From NCBI GenBank assembly GCA_021596325.1, contig JAKGDA010000018.1, positions 248,001-312,000 on the forward strand: a stretch of 64,000 bases of DNA, read 5' to 3'. The position numbers and the translations under genes were made by a program. Positions 10,628-20,566 of the stretch are shown here, piece after piece. The notes beneath the pieces were generated by a model, which saw nothing but the letters and a program-made list of their open reading frames with translations, was not told the DNA's origin and searched no databases. This DNA comes from Parafenestella ontariensis (taxonomy: Eukaryota > Ascomycota > Dothideomycetes > Pleosporales > Cucurbitariaceae). The stretch's first letter is position 1. Each line of letters opens with the position of its first letter.

Positions 10628-11970
10628 ATGGGCGGTCTAGCGTTCGCGAGGTTTACAACCGGCAACGGAAAGCCGCCTCACGTCCCTCGCATGCCGCCAG
10701 AGCTATACAAGATAATCTCAGCAGAATGTCAGACGAAGCTGGAGAAGCTCTTCGATCGCGTTGTCATTCCTCGGGACGCCCCAGCGAAAGCGGACTACGG
10801 TGACATCGATTTCCTCGTCCAAGGCATGAAGCCTCACACTCTGGAAAGCGATATCTGGATATCTATCAAGAACACCATCGGCGCTATACTGCATGTATCC
10901 TATGGGTACCATCAATCTTACGCCATTCCACATCCAGAAATTCAGGACGCATACGTGCAAGTCGATGTCGAGCTCTCGCAGGGAGAGGGTACGCCTGAAG
11001 GTCCGGAGCTGTTTGAGTGGACAATGTTCATGAAAGGTGACTCGGATCGGATGCAGATCATTGGCGTCTCTCATCGAAAACTCGGCCTGATATGCAATCA
11101 CCGTGGTCTACATGTACGAGTTAAGGAGATTGAAACTTGTACGTACCCTCTCAAAATTATGGTGAATACACACACCTGGAGGACCGCGTGTAGCTCTTAA
11201 ATCATGCTTGTCAGCCTGACAGCTCTTTGGAGTACTCTAGTGGTAGTGTTTGGAACGTGGACTCTCCCTTCCTCCATTTGGTCGCGCTCTATCATTGTCC
11301 TCGCGTGAGTCTGTTAACAGTACCGCTACCTCTAGATAACAGGAACAAAGCTCTCTTATTCTTGACGCGGGACCCGAACATAGCTATGGAGTTCTACGGC
11401 CTCGATGTGACGAAATACTGGACTGGCTTCACAGACGAAACCGACCTGTTCGATTGGGTCTCTAGGGGAAGGTTTTTCTCGCACAATGTCTTCGAGAGAC
11501 GCGTCGAGAAGTCAACCGATGAATCAGGACAGCCGAAGAGGCCTATGTATCGCCGTTTCGTGCAAGAGTATATGGCGGTGCGTCCAGATCAAGACACCAG
11601 GAATGCATGGACTCGCCAACTAGTTCTCCAAGAAGCCCTTGCCTCTTTCAACAAGCAGGCCGAATACGACGCGATGATGGAGGAGCATCACATCAAAGAA
11701 GCGGAAGAAGACCTGTGGAGAGAAATTCGAGCGATCGTACCCTTTGGGGGCAACGCGACCCTGACTCTGAAAGGTCTAAGACGTTGGGTTACCTTCCAGA
11801 ATGGCGAACCGCAGATCAAATCGGAGCTTAACTCGGAGGAGTATCAGCGGTGGACGACACTCATATCGGCAGACCAGAAATATAAAGTCTTGGGTTGGGT
11901 GAGAGAGAATTGGGAAGAGGTCAAGGCGTTGGAAAAAGCGAGAGCGCGTGCTGCAAAGGAAGGTGCATAG
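10628..11970 (+). CDS. Fungal protein of unknown function with nucleotidyltransferase-like GDID motif
   Basis: Exons are 10628-11138 and 11336-11970, joined across a 197-nt intron so that KEIET continues into YNRNKALLFLTRDPN; 381 residues. The start is the ATG at 10628 (MGGLAFARF). I recognise the general type: a conserved filamentous-fungal family usually annotated as hypothetical, opening with MGGLAF and an RMPP segment. Near residues 57-64 it has YGDIDFLV, which resembles the paired acidic residues of the nucleotidyltransferase superfamily. The C-terminal half is charged and ends in a short helix rich in A, R, K and E. Catalysis is not established. The intron is long for this genome, and a small extra exon within it cannot be ruled out. 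Confidence 0.75.
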
Positions 11971-13178
11971 GCTTATGAAAGTCGGTACTACTCGCTATCA
12001 TCCAGGTCCTCTCATAATGAATAGCAGAGCGTGTCGGTAGTCGCGCTATAATGTACTGAACATGACAAAGTATGTGTTTAGAGTATGTTCAGGTTGAACT
12101 AAGGATGCGATAGCCTGGAGGCCTTCGCGTGGGTTTAGAGTTCAGAATTGAAAGGAGAAGGATCAATGACGGTCTTCCGCCTAGTCAATGGTACACCATT
12201 GCGTATGCGTGTATGCTTGCATGTGATGATACAACTTGTTCTTCACACTGCTCCATGCTATCTGTGGATGATGCCGTAGATACCACTCAGCTAACGCTAT
12301 TGGACGCGATGATTAGCGGCCCTCGTGGTCCTCTCTTGGGTGGTTGGCTGGCTGTTCGGCATAACAGCGCGTAATATGTCTCATGCGACGTGTTGGTCTG
12401 CTCGCGATTCGTTTGCCGACGGCTCATACAGAACAAATTTATGAACAGCTAAATTTGCATAAACGGGGCAAAGAGAAGCTTGAACAAACGTCTTTGTTCG
12501 GGATATCGAGGTTGCTGGCGGTTATAGCGGGGCGGCGGGTGAAGTGTTGGGGATAGCTTGTAGCCTGCTTATCGATCGTCACGGGTCCAGCCGAAGCAAG
12601 AGGTAGGTGCCGGTACTTGCAAGGCAGTACCCCCATGCATGTATGCTTTGGCTTCTCTTGAGTAGCTATCTATTTACACTGAAGCTCTTCAAGCGTGCTG
12701 TCACTTCTGCCCCTGCCATAACAGGGTGCTGCTCCAGGTCGTGCCTGCCAAGTTGGCGGATAACCACTGAACGCATTCGGGGAGCTATTCGCCAGCCTCC
12801 GCGTGGACGGCCTACAGCTATCCTACAACCACGGTTCTCGCCGACGACAGACACTGGCAGCTCCACAACACCATAAACAAACGCTCCTTACCTCCGTGGA
12901 GCTACTTCGAGTCCTGTACCCCAGCCACGACGCACCGACCGCTCACGCTGCAACATCATCTCTCCGCTCGTGACATCGACCGCTCTCCACCACCGAGCCC
13001 GCTCCACTCGCTCCACTCGTCGCGACTACTCTATTAAACGACTCATTACGCATACTGCCCGCTCCACTCCAGCTTTTCCGCCGTCTAAACCCTCCGATGG
13101 TACCAACCTAACCCAGCCAACGAAGCCACCCCAGGCACAGCGCTGCCGCCAACGAATACCTGCGTCATCTGCGGGTAA
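11971..13178. other. Intergenic with unresolved 5' part of the Gid7 gene
   Basis: The left part is the 3' region of the GDID-motif gene. The right part (about 12.6-13.2 kb) is C-rich with many CTCC and CCACC tracts and is the leader or first-exon region of the Gid7/WDR26 gene. From 12661 onward the only ATG before the coding frame is at 13097, and it reaches a stop after four codons. Confidence 0.5.
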
Positions 13179-13499
13179 CCTCCCCCAGCGTTCGTCCTGG
13201 CAGACGAAACCACCCCGATCCCTCCTCCCCTAATCGCCTCCGACCGCCCAGCCACTCCGAATTCCCCAGCTTCTCCTTCCCCAGTAATCTCTGCCCACTC
13301 CACTGCCTCCGAACCCGCCGCTACAGCTCCCAGACAGCCAGCCACCACCCGTTTAAACCCGTCCGAACTCACTACGACCGGAAAGCGCAGGCACAGCTTC
13401 TCTGAGAGCGACGACGCTGAAGAGGGCCCTGTAACACGCCGGAACGCAGGCCGGCCCACCCGACATCTATCGAAGCGCAGGCGCAGAACAGACGGGACC
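13179..13499 (+). other. Probable N-terminal coding extension of the Gid7 gene, no ATG
   Basis: The frame is open from just after the TAA at 13176-13178 into the ATG at 13500. It is protein-like: proline-rich, then KRRHSFSESDDAEEG, then RRNAGRPTRHLSKRRRR. No ATG is present, so it is either joined to an unidentified first exon or initiated at a near-cognate codon such as CTG 13197. Confidence 0.6.
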
Positions 13500-15627
13500 A
13501 TGCGCCTTGACGACACTTCAAAAGGATCCCGCTCACCCTCACAAAACTACACAAACGGATCGTCACGGTCATCCGGGCCCAGGTCGCCCCTGGGCAAAGT
13601 ACACAATGGAGATTCGCAATCTCGAGCCGAGAGCAACGGCTCCTATACGAATGGAGGCCCGGTAGCGCATGACAGATCGGTGCCTGCAACCTTCTTCGGC
13701 CATGACAGGGAAGAGGTGACGCGGATATTGATACAGAGTCTGACCGATCTGGGCTATCACGATGCTACAAGGGCGTTATGTAAAGAGAGTGGCTTCCAGT
13801 TGGAAGGGCCAACGGTGGCGTCATTTCGCAGCTCGGTGCTGCATGGAAACTGGACTGAGGCAGAAAAGCTATTATTTGGCACCACCACATACGATGGTGG
13901 CGGAGGCATCGGCCTGGATGTTTCTTATGGCAAGAGTTGGGGGAAGTCACGGTCGCGACCAAATTCGCAGCATGTAGGAGGTTTGACACTTGCCGAGGGT
14001 GCCAATCGCGATGAGATGCTGTTTTGGATGAAGCAGCAGAAGTACCTGGAGCTACTTGAGCGAAGAGATTTGGGCAAGGCGCTTACAGTGCTCAGGCAGG
14101 AGCTTACACCTCTTCATCAGGATGTGGGCAGATTACACGCTCTTTCAAGGTGGGTCGCTGCCAGTCGAGGTATCTGGTTGGTAAGAAACAGGAGGCTAAC
14201 AACCACAGTCTTATGATGTGCCAATCCGCTGAAGACCTGAGACATCAAGCCCAGTGGGACGGTGCCCAGGGCGAGTCACGGACACATCTCCTCTCAGAAC
14301 TATCAAGTAAGCAGCAACTTTCAGAGACACCAAGATCCTGTACTCACGCGCCACAGAATCTATATCTCCTAGCGTCATGATTCCAGAACATCGATTATCT
14401 GTACTTCTGGACGAGGTGAAGGATAGTTGGATATCGAACTGCCTCTATCACAATACCGCCGCTTCGCCCTCACTCTATCTAGACCACAATTGCGAAAGAG
14501 AAGATTTCCCTACCAAGGCGGTTCTCGAGCTCAAACATCACAATGACGAAGTGTGGTTCCTAAAGTACTCAAATGACGGTACAAAGTTGGCGTCAACAAG
14601 CAAAGATGCAACCATCATCATCTACGAGACCAACACGTACAAGATGATACATCATCTCGACGATCATCAGGGTTCAGGAGTAGTACATCTGGCCTGGAGT
14701 CCAGACGATTCGAAGATCGTGACTTGTTGTTCCCAGCCAGAGAACGCTGCGCGAATATGGGATGTCAAGGTAAGACCAACAACCCTTTTGAGGAGACTTT
14801 GGCTGACTGTCCAGACCGGCGCATGTATACAATTCATCAGCGACTTCACCTACCCCTGCACAACAGCCGCCTGGGCACCCTCCGGTAAACACGTCATCAT
14901 CGGCTCCCAAGATGACAAGCTAGGCTGTGGCATCTGGGACCTCTCAGGCAACCTTGTCCACACCTTCTCTTCACCATCCACATCATCCTCTTCCTCTTCT
15001 CCAGCCAAACTCCGGCCCAACGACCTCGCCATCTCGCCTGACGGTCAACGCCTTGTCGTTGTGTCCGAGTGTTCAATCATCGTATTCGATCTTGAGAGCT
15101 ATGAGAGGCTATGTGAGTGGACGCTCGATGATGTCAAGCTTACGAGCGTGAGTATTAGTGCAGATAGTCGGCACATGCTAGTTAGCATGAACCAGGATAG
15201 GATCCGGCTTATGGAAATTGAGACTGGCGAGGTTGTCCAGCGATTTGAGGGGCACAGCCAGAGGCAGTTCATCGTCCGCTCTACATTCGGTGGCGCGGAC
15301 GAGAATTTTGTTGTGAGCGGGAGTGAAGGTACGTCTCCATCCATTTTGTTCATCCCTTTGTCACTCCCAACTTACCCATTCTGAACACGGTTGCTGACGA
15401 CATCTTCAGACTCAAGAATTTACATATGGCGATCCAATGGCCTACTGATTGAGGCCCTCGATGCACACCCCGGCTGCGTCAACAGCGTAGCATGGCACCC
15501 CATGGACCCCACTGTGTTCGCCTCCGCGGGCGATGACACCAAGATCAGGATTTGGAAACCAGCCTCAGCACCACCAATTCCGTCATCGAGTAGCGGGGGT
15601 GGGTCAAGCAACGGTTATGGACGGTAG
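13500..15627 (+). CDS. GID7: GID/CTLH ubiquitin ligase subunit, Gid7/WDR26 homologue
   Basis: WD40 subunit of the GID/CTLH E3 ligase, which in yeast targets gluconeogenic enzymes such as fructose-1,6-bisphosphatase. Exons are 13500-14149, 14209-14306, 14357-14769, 14815-15328 and 15410-15627 (630 residues from ATG 13500). A LisH motif (DREEVTRILIQSLTDLGYHD) lies near residues 69-100, followed by a CTLH-type helical region. WD40 repeats begin near VLELKHHNDEVWFLKYSNDG and end with AGDDTKIRIWKP. The open frame continues upstream without a stop to 13179. That extension looks coding, with a basic cluster (LSKRRRRTDG) and an acidic stretch (SESDDAEEGP), but has no ATG, so the true N-terminus is longer than annotated here. 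Family assignment is firm; the start is not. Confidence 0.88.
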
Positions 15628-16338
15628 TCCCATCCATCGCCATCTCTCAAACAGGAATGCATGGTGGTCGTTGGGCTGACAGCGTAAGATGAAGGTGGGG
15701 GGTTGCATTACTCGGCGTCTAGTGGATTGCATAGGCGATATGGGGCTGAACGGGCCCAGCTTTTGTCTTGAGTTCATGTTTGTGCATTTTCGGGTTCTCA
15801 TACCTACCCTATTGCATGTTATCATCATATATCATATGTGTTGTAGAGTACCGTCTCAATCTCTGCTCTTGGTTGGTTGGCTGAAGATTGGCAGCTCTGC
15901 TTGGATCATGATCGACTCACTCTGTGTGTTTTGTTGAATTTGTAGATCATAGTAGTACGTTTGTTACTTGGAAGTTGTCGGAGAAGGCTTGAAGCTGAAT
16001 CACATCCATTTCACATCTCCCCGCTCTCCAAAAAAACTGCTCACCAATACACAGTGGTATAGTTTTGGAGGATAAAATGTCAACGCGTGGAAGCGCGTGA
16101 CTTGTATTTCATTGTTATCATAAGTCATATATCGTAAGTCATGTACATGTCATATCATATCCATCATATCTGTAGCGTACCAAACTCATATGCAGGAAAA
16201 GTATCCTTTAGCAATCGAAATACCAAAACATCATCCTTTCGATTTTACTGTCGCTTTTCATTGACCAGGTATCCGTTGATGATTATGCACACATATAAGG
16301 AGTCAATCTCCTGAAGGACGGGATCGCGAATCAAGAGA
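15628..16338. other. Convergent intergenic region
   Basis: This 711-bp stretch lies between the 3' ends of the Gid7 gene and a minus-strand gene of unknown function. It is AT-richer toward 16.1-16.2 kb with repeated TCATAT words, consistent with 3' untranslated sequence. No gene was recognised. Confidence 0.5.
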
Positions 16339-17808
16339 TCAGGCGACACTCACTGCAGCCTTGCCCTTGCCCAGGGATGGCGACGACAGCAGCATTTCTC
16401 TCAGGCGTGCTTCTGCTTTGGTCAATTCTTGCTGACTACTTGAAGTGAGATCTGTTGGCCGGGGCCAAGGGAGCCACGAGGCTATAGAGGATAGAGTGCC
16501 TGATCGTGTCCTTTGAGCTGGTAGACTTAACGTCGATACGCCTCGGCGATGGGCGTATGGATTTCGTGGTAATGCTGTTTGAGGTCGGGTACTTAGCTCG
16601 ACTTCTTCTGAGACGTCTTCTAGAGCCGTCGAGGTTTCAAGAGAGAGTTGTTTCGAGGCTATTGGTGACGTGACCAGTGTGATGGATGGATGAGTCGATG
16701 ATGGAGCATGAACAGCCCAAGCAGGTCCCTGTTGTTTCTGCGCCTCGCCCTGCTTCGAGCCACTAGGTTGCTGATCACGAAATGTATCGCCATCAAGTGC
16801 TTTCCGCTTCCCACTGCCACCACTGATTACACTCTTCAAGCTGCCATACGCAGACTGGCTCCTCTTTTTGCTGCTCCCGATCCTGCTTTCTTGCGCAAGA
16901 CGTTCGCTCGAGCTACTCGCTTCAGGCACAGCCATCAGCGTGTTGTCTGCGGCTGTCCATCCCTGACTGACCCTCGACAAGCGACCTCGTCCAACCAGCG
17001 CTCCCGTGCTCGCAGCCCATCCAGGCCCGGCGCCAGTAATCTCGCCTTGTGGGGGAAGGTGCGCGTCGTATTCATCCGCCAGACTCATTCTACTCCGCGC
17101 ACATATTTCGGCAATGGCGTCGATGGCATCGCGGATTTCAGGATCCACAGCACGCAGAATGGCGGAGAACGAGAAGTCATCTGCAGAAGGCAATTGCTCG
17201 CTCTTGCCTGCCAGACCTGCCGACAGAGCAGAGGTGTGGGAATGCCCGTTCATAGCGAACGACCGCGGCGTATTGAATCCAGAGCCTGGACGGGAAGCGT
17301 GGCGTGACGCTGAGTATGTGCGTACAACGACAGGCTGGCTGGTGACGGTCGTTCGACTAGACGTAGACTTTGCAGACTTGCTTTTTGCGGGCGATGAATG
17401 GAACGCGGGGGCATTGAGGGCGCGGAGGGCGGCAGACTGTGTCGGTGGAAGCGTGTTTGTCAATGTCGTCGTCGTACTAGGCACTGAGCCTGTGCTTGCC
17501 GTCAGGTCAGAGGGTCCTCCTTGTGCATCGAGGGAAGGCGCGTGGGTGAGGATAGCAGGCACCGAGTTGTCGGACAGGATGGGTTGCGCGTTGAGTGTGG
17601 GCGTGATATTGCTCTCCCACAGTGTGGGGAAGACGCCTAAAGCTACCGAATGCCTGGTAGTCGTTGCAGGCGTCAGAGTTGGTGGGAGTGCGCCTGAGTC
17701 CGCGATACCTGAGGCATGGTGGTTCGAAGGAGGGGCAGAAAATTGCGCAGCAGCGGGTGTCTGAGACGGGTCGCTCAGGGCATTTGAATTTGCCGCTGAG
17801 TCGGGCAT
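16339..17808 (-). CDS. Ser/Thr-rich protein of unknown function
   Basis: Single exon, 489 residues. The start is ATG 17808 in a good context (CCCACAATGCC); the frame is open further upstream only from a TTG. I do not recognise a named domain. The protein is low-complexity and rich in Ser, Thr, Pro and Ala. One ordered-looking helical segment sits near the middle (DDFSFSAILRAVDPEIRDAI, then IAEICARSRMSLADEYDAH) and is the best candidate for a conserved core. Basic patches (SSKKRSQS, GKRKAL) could act as nuclear localisation signals. No signal peptide or membrane helix is visible. It is convergent with the Gid7 gene. Confidence 0.7.
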   Translation of the reverse strand: MPDSAANSNALSDPSQTPAAAQFSAPPSNHHASGIADSGALPPTLTPATTTRHSVALGVFPTLWESNITPTLNAQPILSDNSVPAILTHAPSLDAQGGPSDLTASTGSVPSTTTTLTNTLPPTQSAALRALNAPAFHSSPAKSKSAKSTSSRTTVTSQPVVVRTYSASRHASRPGSGFNTPRSFAMNGHSHTSALSAGLAGKSEQLPSADDFSFSAILRAVDPEIRDAIDAIAEICARSRMSLADEYDAHLPPQGEITGAGPGWAASTGALVGRGRLSRVSQGWTAADNTLMAVPEASSSSERLAQESRIGSSKKRSQSAYGSLKSVISGGSGKRKALDGDTFRDQQPSGSKQGEAQKQQGPAWAVHAPSSTHPSITLVTSPIASKQLSLETSTALEDVSEEVELSTRPQTALPRNPYAHRRGVSTLSLPAQRTRSGTLSSIASWLPWPRPTDLTSSSQQELTKAEARLREMLLSSPSLGKGKAAVSVA

Positions 17809-18179
17809 TGTGGGTTTTGCTTTACTGGTGCTGCAGGTCAATGCATGGCCGCTATGCGACGCAGTCTGAGTTGTTGGACGTGGCCTACTGCCGTGATCGA
17901 GATGCGCTGGCGAACGCGGAACATGCTTGGCGAGATCCCCTGTGCTACCCCAGACCCGATCTCTACCATTGGACAACTTGTTTGCTCTAGCACACAATCG
18001 TCACACAGACAGCGGCCAGACGCCTTGACATGTTGATTCGGGTTGTACATCTTTCGCATCACTGATGTTCAGTCGAGACGTGCTAAACCGCGTTCAAGTA
18101 GGGCTACATAACGCTACTGACAAGTCTTCCGTAGTGTAGTGAAGAAACCCTTTTTTAGGGGGTATCAGACTCCAAGCTA
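17809..18179. other. Intergenic, promoter of the Ser/Thr-rich gene
   Basis: This 371-bp stretch separates the Ser/Thr-rich gene start from the SPO11 stop. The strand arrangement makes it the promoter of the former and 3' region of SPO11. Nothing else was seen. Confidence 0.5.
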
Positions 18180-19972
18180 TCAGAAGAGCATCCCATCATC
18201 TGAACAAGCGCCATCGATCGGCTGTATACACACCTGCTTGCCAGCTTGATTGAGCTCATTGCTCAGCCATGACACTAAACCGCCGGGTAGCTCGTCCAAT
18301 ATCTGCATCTCAGCCTTGACATTGACCATAAGCATCGTCTGGAGCTCTTGTCTCCAACCCTGCTCCGGCCCGTCCTCGGCGCAAAGATCCCACTCCAGCA
18401 TTCGAGCCGCTTTGGTACGGTCGCGAGGCGAGAGTTTCATGAGACCCTGAAGTTCTGGCATTGCACTTGTGCCTGTATCACTTTCGCTTACCGGAGTTCG
18501 GCTGATGTGGTGACTCTTTACACCAAGCCAGCGGATGTTGGGCAAGCTCAATCCGGGTGTATCCCTCGGTGCAACATCTTCGTGAGCAAGGCGGTACGAG
18601 CCGTACTTGTACGTGGACAGGATAGCAATGCCGTCAGGGTCCAAGTCCACGAATGCGTACATGGGAATGTGAGGGGCGTGATCCGCTAGTTGGCGTAGGA
18701 ACTTCCTCGAAGCTATGTCCGGATATCCTTTCGCCTATACACATGTGAGCTGGGAGGGTATGCAAGGGAAGGTCGTGATCATACAGTCAAGACCACTCCA
18801 TTCGATCCCAGCGAGTCCCATTCTGAAGAGCTTAACAGCGATCGAAAAGTCGCCTGCAAGCTTTCGTTAACTGAAGTCCTGCAGTAACTGAGCGGAACAA
18901 ACCTCTTTCTCTATGATGAGTACCCATTGGACTGGATTCAAGTCCAGTGCGTCGTTCTCGCTAATGGCCGGGACGAGCATACCCTACATGACCGTTACAC
19001 GGAGTATCAATTGAGCAGTATATAGGTGTCGAACCTCTTTATCGCTCATGGCGTTCACCTGATGGCCATTTTCTCGGATCAGCATGAAATTTCCTGCGAC
19101 TAGCCCTTTTGCGGCGGCAGTCTGAGCATTTTAGCCTTGAATTAGAAGTAGCTGTGAAGAGGGTATAGCGCACCACATTCAACTGAGACCGAGTGATACC
19201 GAAGGTGCATGCCAGATCGTCTACATATCGATCAACAACAGACTGTTTGAGAAACAAATCAGGGTGTCTATAGTAGATGTCTCTATATTGAGTAAGTTCG
19301 CATCCGATGGGTGTGGCGTTGAATGGAGTACCGCTTGGTCATGATAGTGTTATCGATGAGGCCACCATGAACGAGCTCCAGTATTCGCAGGAGCACAGCT
19401 GCGGGAATGTGAGCGTGTATAATCCAGGGTTTGGGTGTGACTAACTGAAATTCCATGCTTCCTGCGCACTCGCGCCAGGGAAGCTGATATCACGTTCCTT
19501 GGGCCCCGGCGGTTGAGCATCGCGATCCAGAGCATTTGTTCGTCTTCGGGAAAGGGCTGCGCGAGACTTCAACGTGATGGTGAGTGATTCACTTTCTTCG
19601 AGTAGGCCATCCACGATTCTCTCTAACATAGCTTCTACGCGAGCTATGACCCAGTGTCTGTCCATGGGTTAGTCGCATACAGCGTGATGCACAAATAGCG
19701 CATTACCTATCGCGAGCTCGTCCCTGAGCATGAGTGGTGATGCGAGATTCAGCTCTTGTACGGCCTAAATTAACGCTGTCAATGCTGCTTTGCTTGTCGA
19801 GCTCTGCGTCAGTCGTTGCTGCCATTAGCCTTGGACTGTTCGGTAGATCATAGAAGGTAGACTCGTCCTCATCTAGAGAAAAAAGGATGTCATCATCAGA
19901 TGCGTTACTCAAATCATCGTCGGGAGAGGTCAGGTTTTTGAACAGCATGTCCTCGAAGTCGTCGGCGTTCAT
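18180..19972 (-). CDS. SPO11: Meiotic DNA double-strand break protein Spo11 (TopoVI-A family)
   Basis: Makes the DNA double-strand breaks that start meiotic recombination. Eight exons: 19707-19972, 19446-19657, 19332-19398, 19174-19282, 19035-19121, 18903-18983, 18785-18853 and 18180-18734; 481 residues. The seven introns are 47-52 nt. The catalytic tyrosine motif reads KRDIYYRHPDLF, with the expected nucleophile Tyr at about residue 186 (second Y). The Toprim part has IIEKEATF (Glu near 272) and FVDLDPDG (Asp near 327 and 329). A GKGYPD-like segment (AKGYPDIASRKFL) precedes the DxD. All key residues are present. The N-terminal about 75 residues are acidic and less conserved. Because of the many small exons only fragments appear as long open frames. 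The divergent neighbour is the CAF-1 large subunit gene. Confidence 0.93.
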
Positions 19973-20566
19973 TTTGGCTGGTGGTTCGCAGCATGCCCAG
20001 GCAGCTCATTCTCTAGCTATACGCTTGAAAGGACTGTCGTCAGTTGAATAGAGGTCGTTTCGATTATAGATGGCAACGTTGTTGATAGCAGTAATATGAT
20101 GGCGGACCTGGAAGGCGTTCTGGAAGGTGACGAGCGCAAGATGGGGAAGGGCGGCCAGCTCAGTTCGATGGAAGGCAAGAACGGGTTCGCTGCTTGGCTT
20201 CAGTCTTTGATGCATCCATATACTGAGCTCTACATTGCTCCGCCAAAGCCTCTAGGCCAAGTGACGTGGAAGTAAATCGATGTTGCTCCTGCGATGATGG
20301 TGGGCACCGGCGCCTTCCCAACTAGGAAACTACACTATGCTGTTCGCCAAGACTGCGTTAATCAACTCGCAGCAACCGCAAACGAGCGCCAAGGCTGCCC
20401 ACCGCGCTTTCCACGCGCAACGCGTCGCGCCTTCCCGTCGCGTCTCCTCTCCATTCATCGACTGACGCAACCACGCTAATCGTTCAACCACAACCACAAA
20501 CGGGCGAGGCACCTCAGACTCACCTAAGACAACTCAACCTGACATTGTACTTTACGCAATTAAATC
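19973..20566. promoter_or_regulatory. Divergent promoter region SPO11 / CAF-1
   Basis: This 594-bp interval lies between the start codons of SPO11 (minus) and the CAF-1 large subunit (plus) and so carries both promoters. The right half is C/A-rich leader-like sequence. No gene is recognised. Confidence 0.6.

Noticed and set aside
19025..19040. tRNA B-box-like sequence on the minus strand (GGTTCGACACC)
   Set aside because: It is the exon-intron junction of SPO11 exon 5; no A box, acceptor stem or anticodon arm can be drawn around it.
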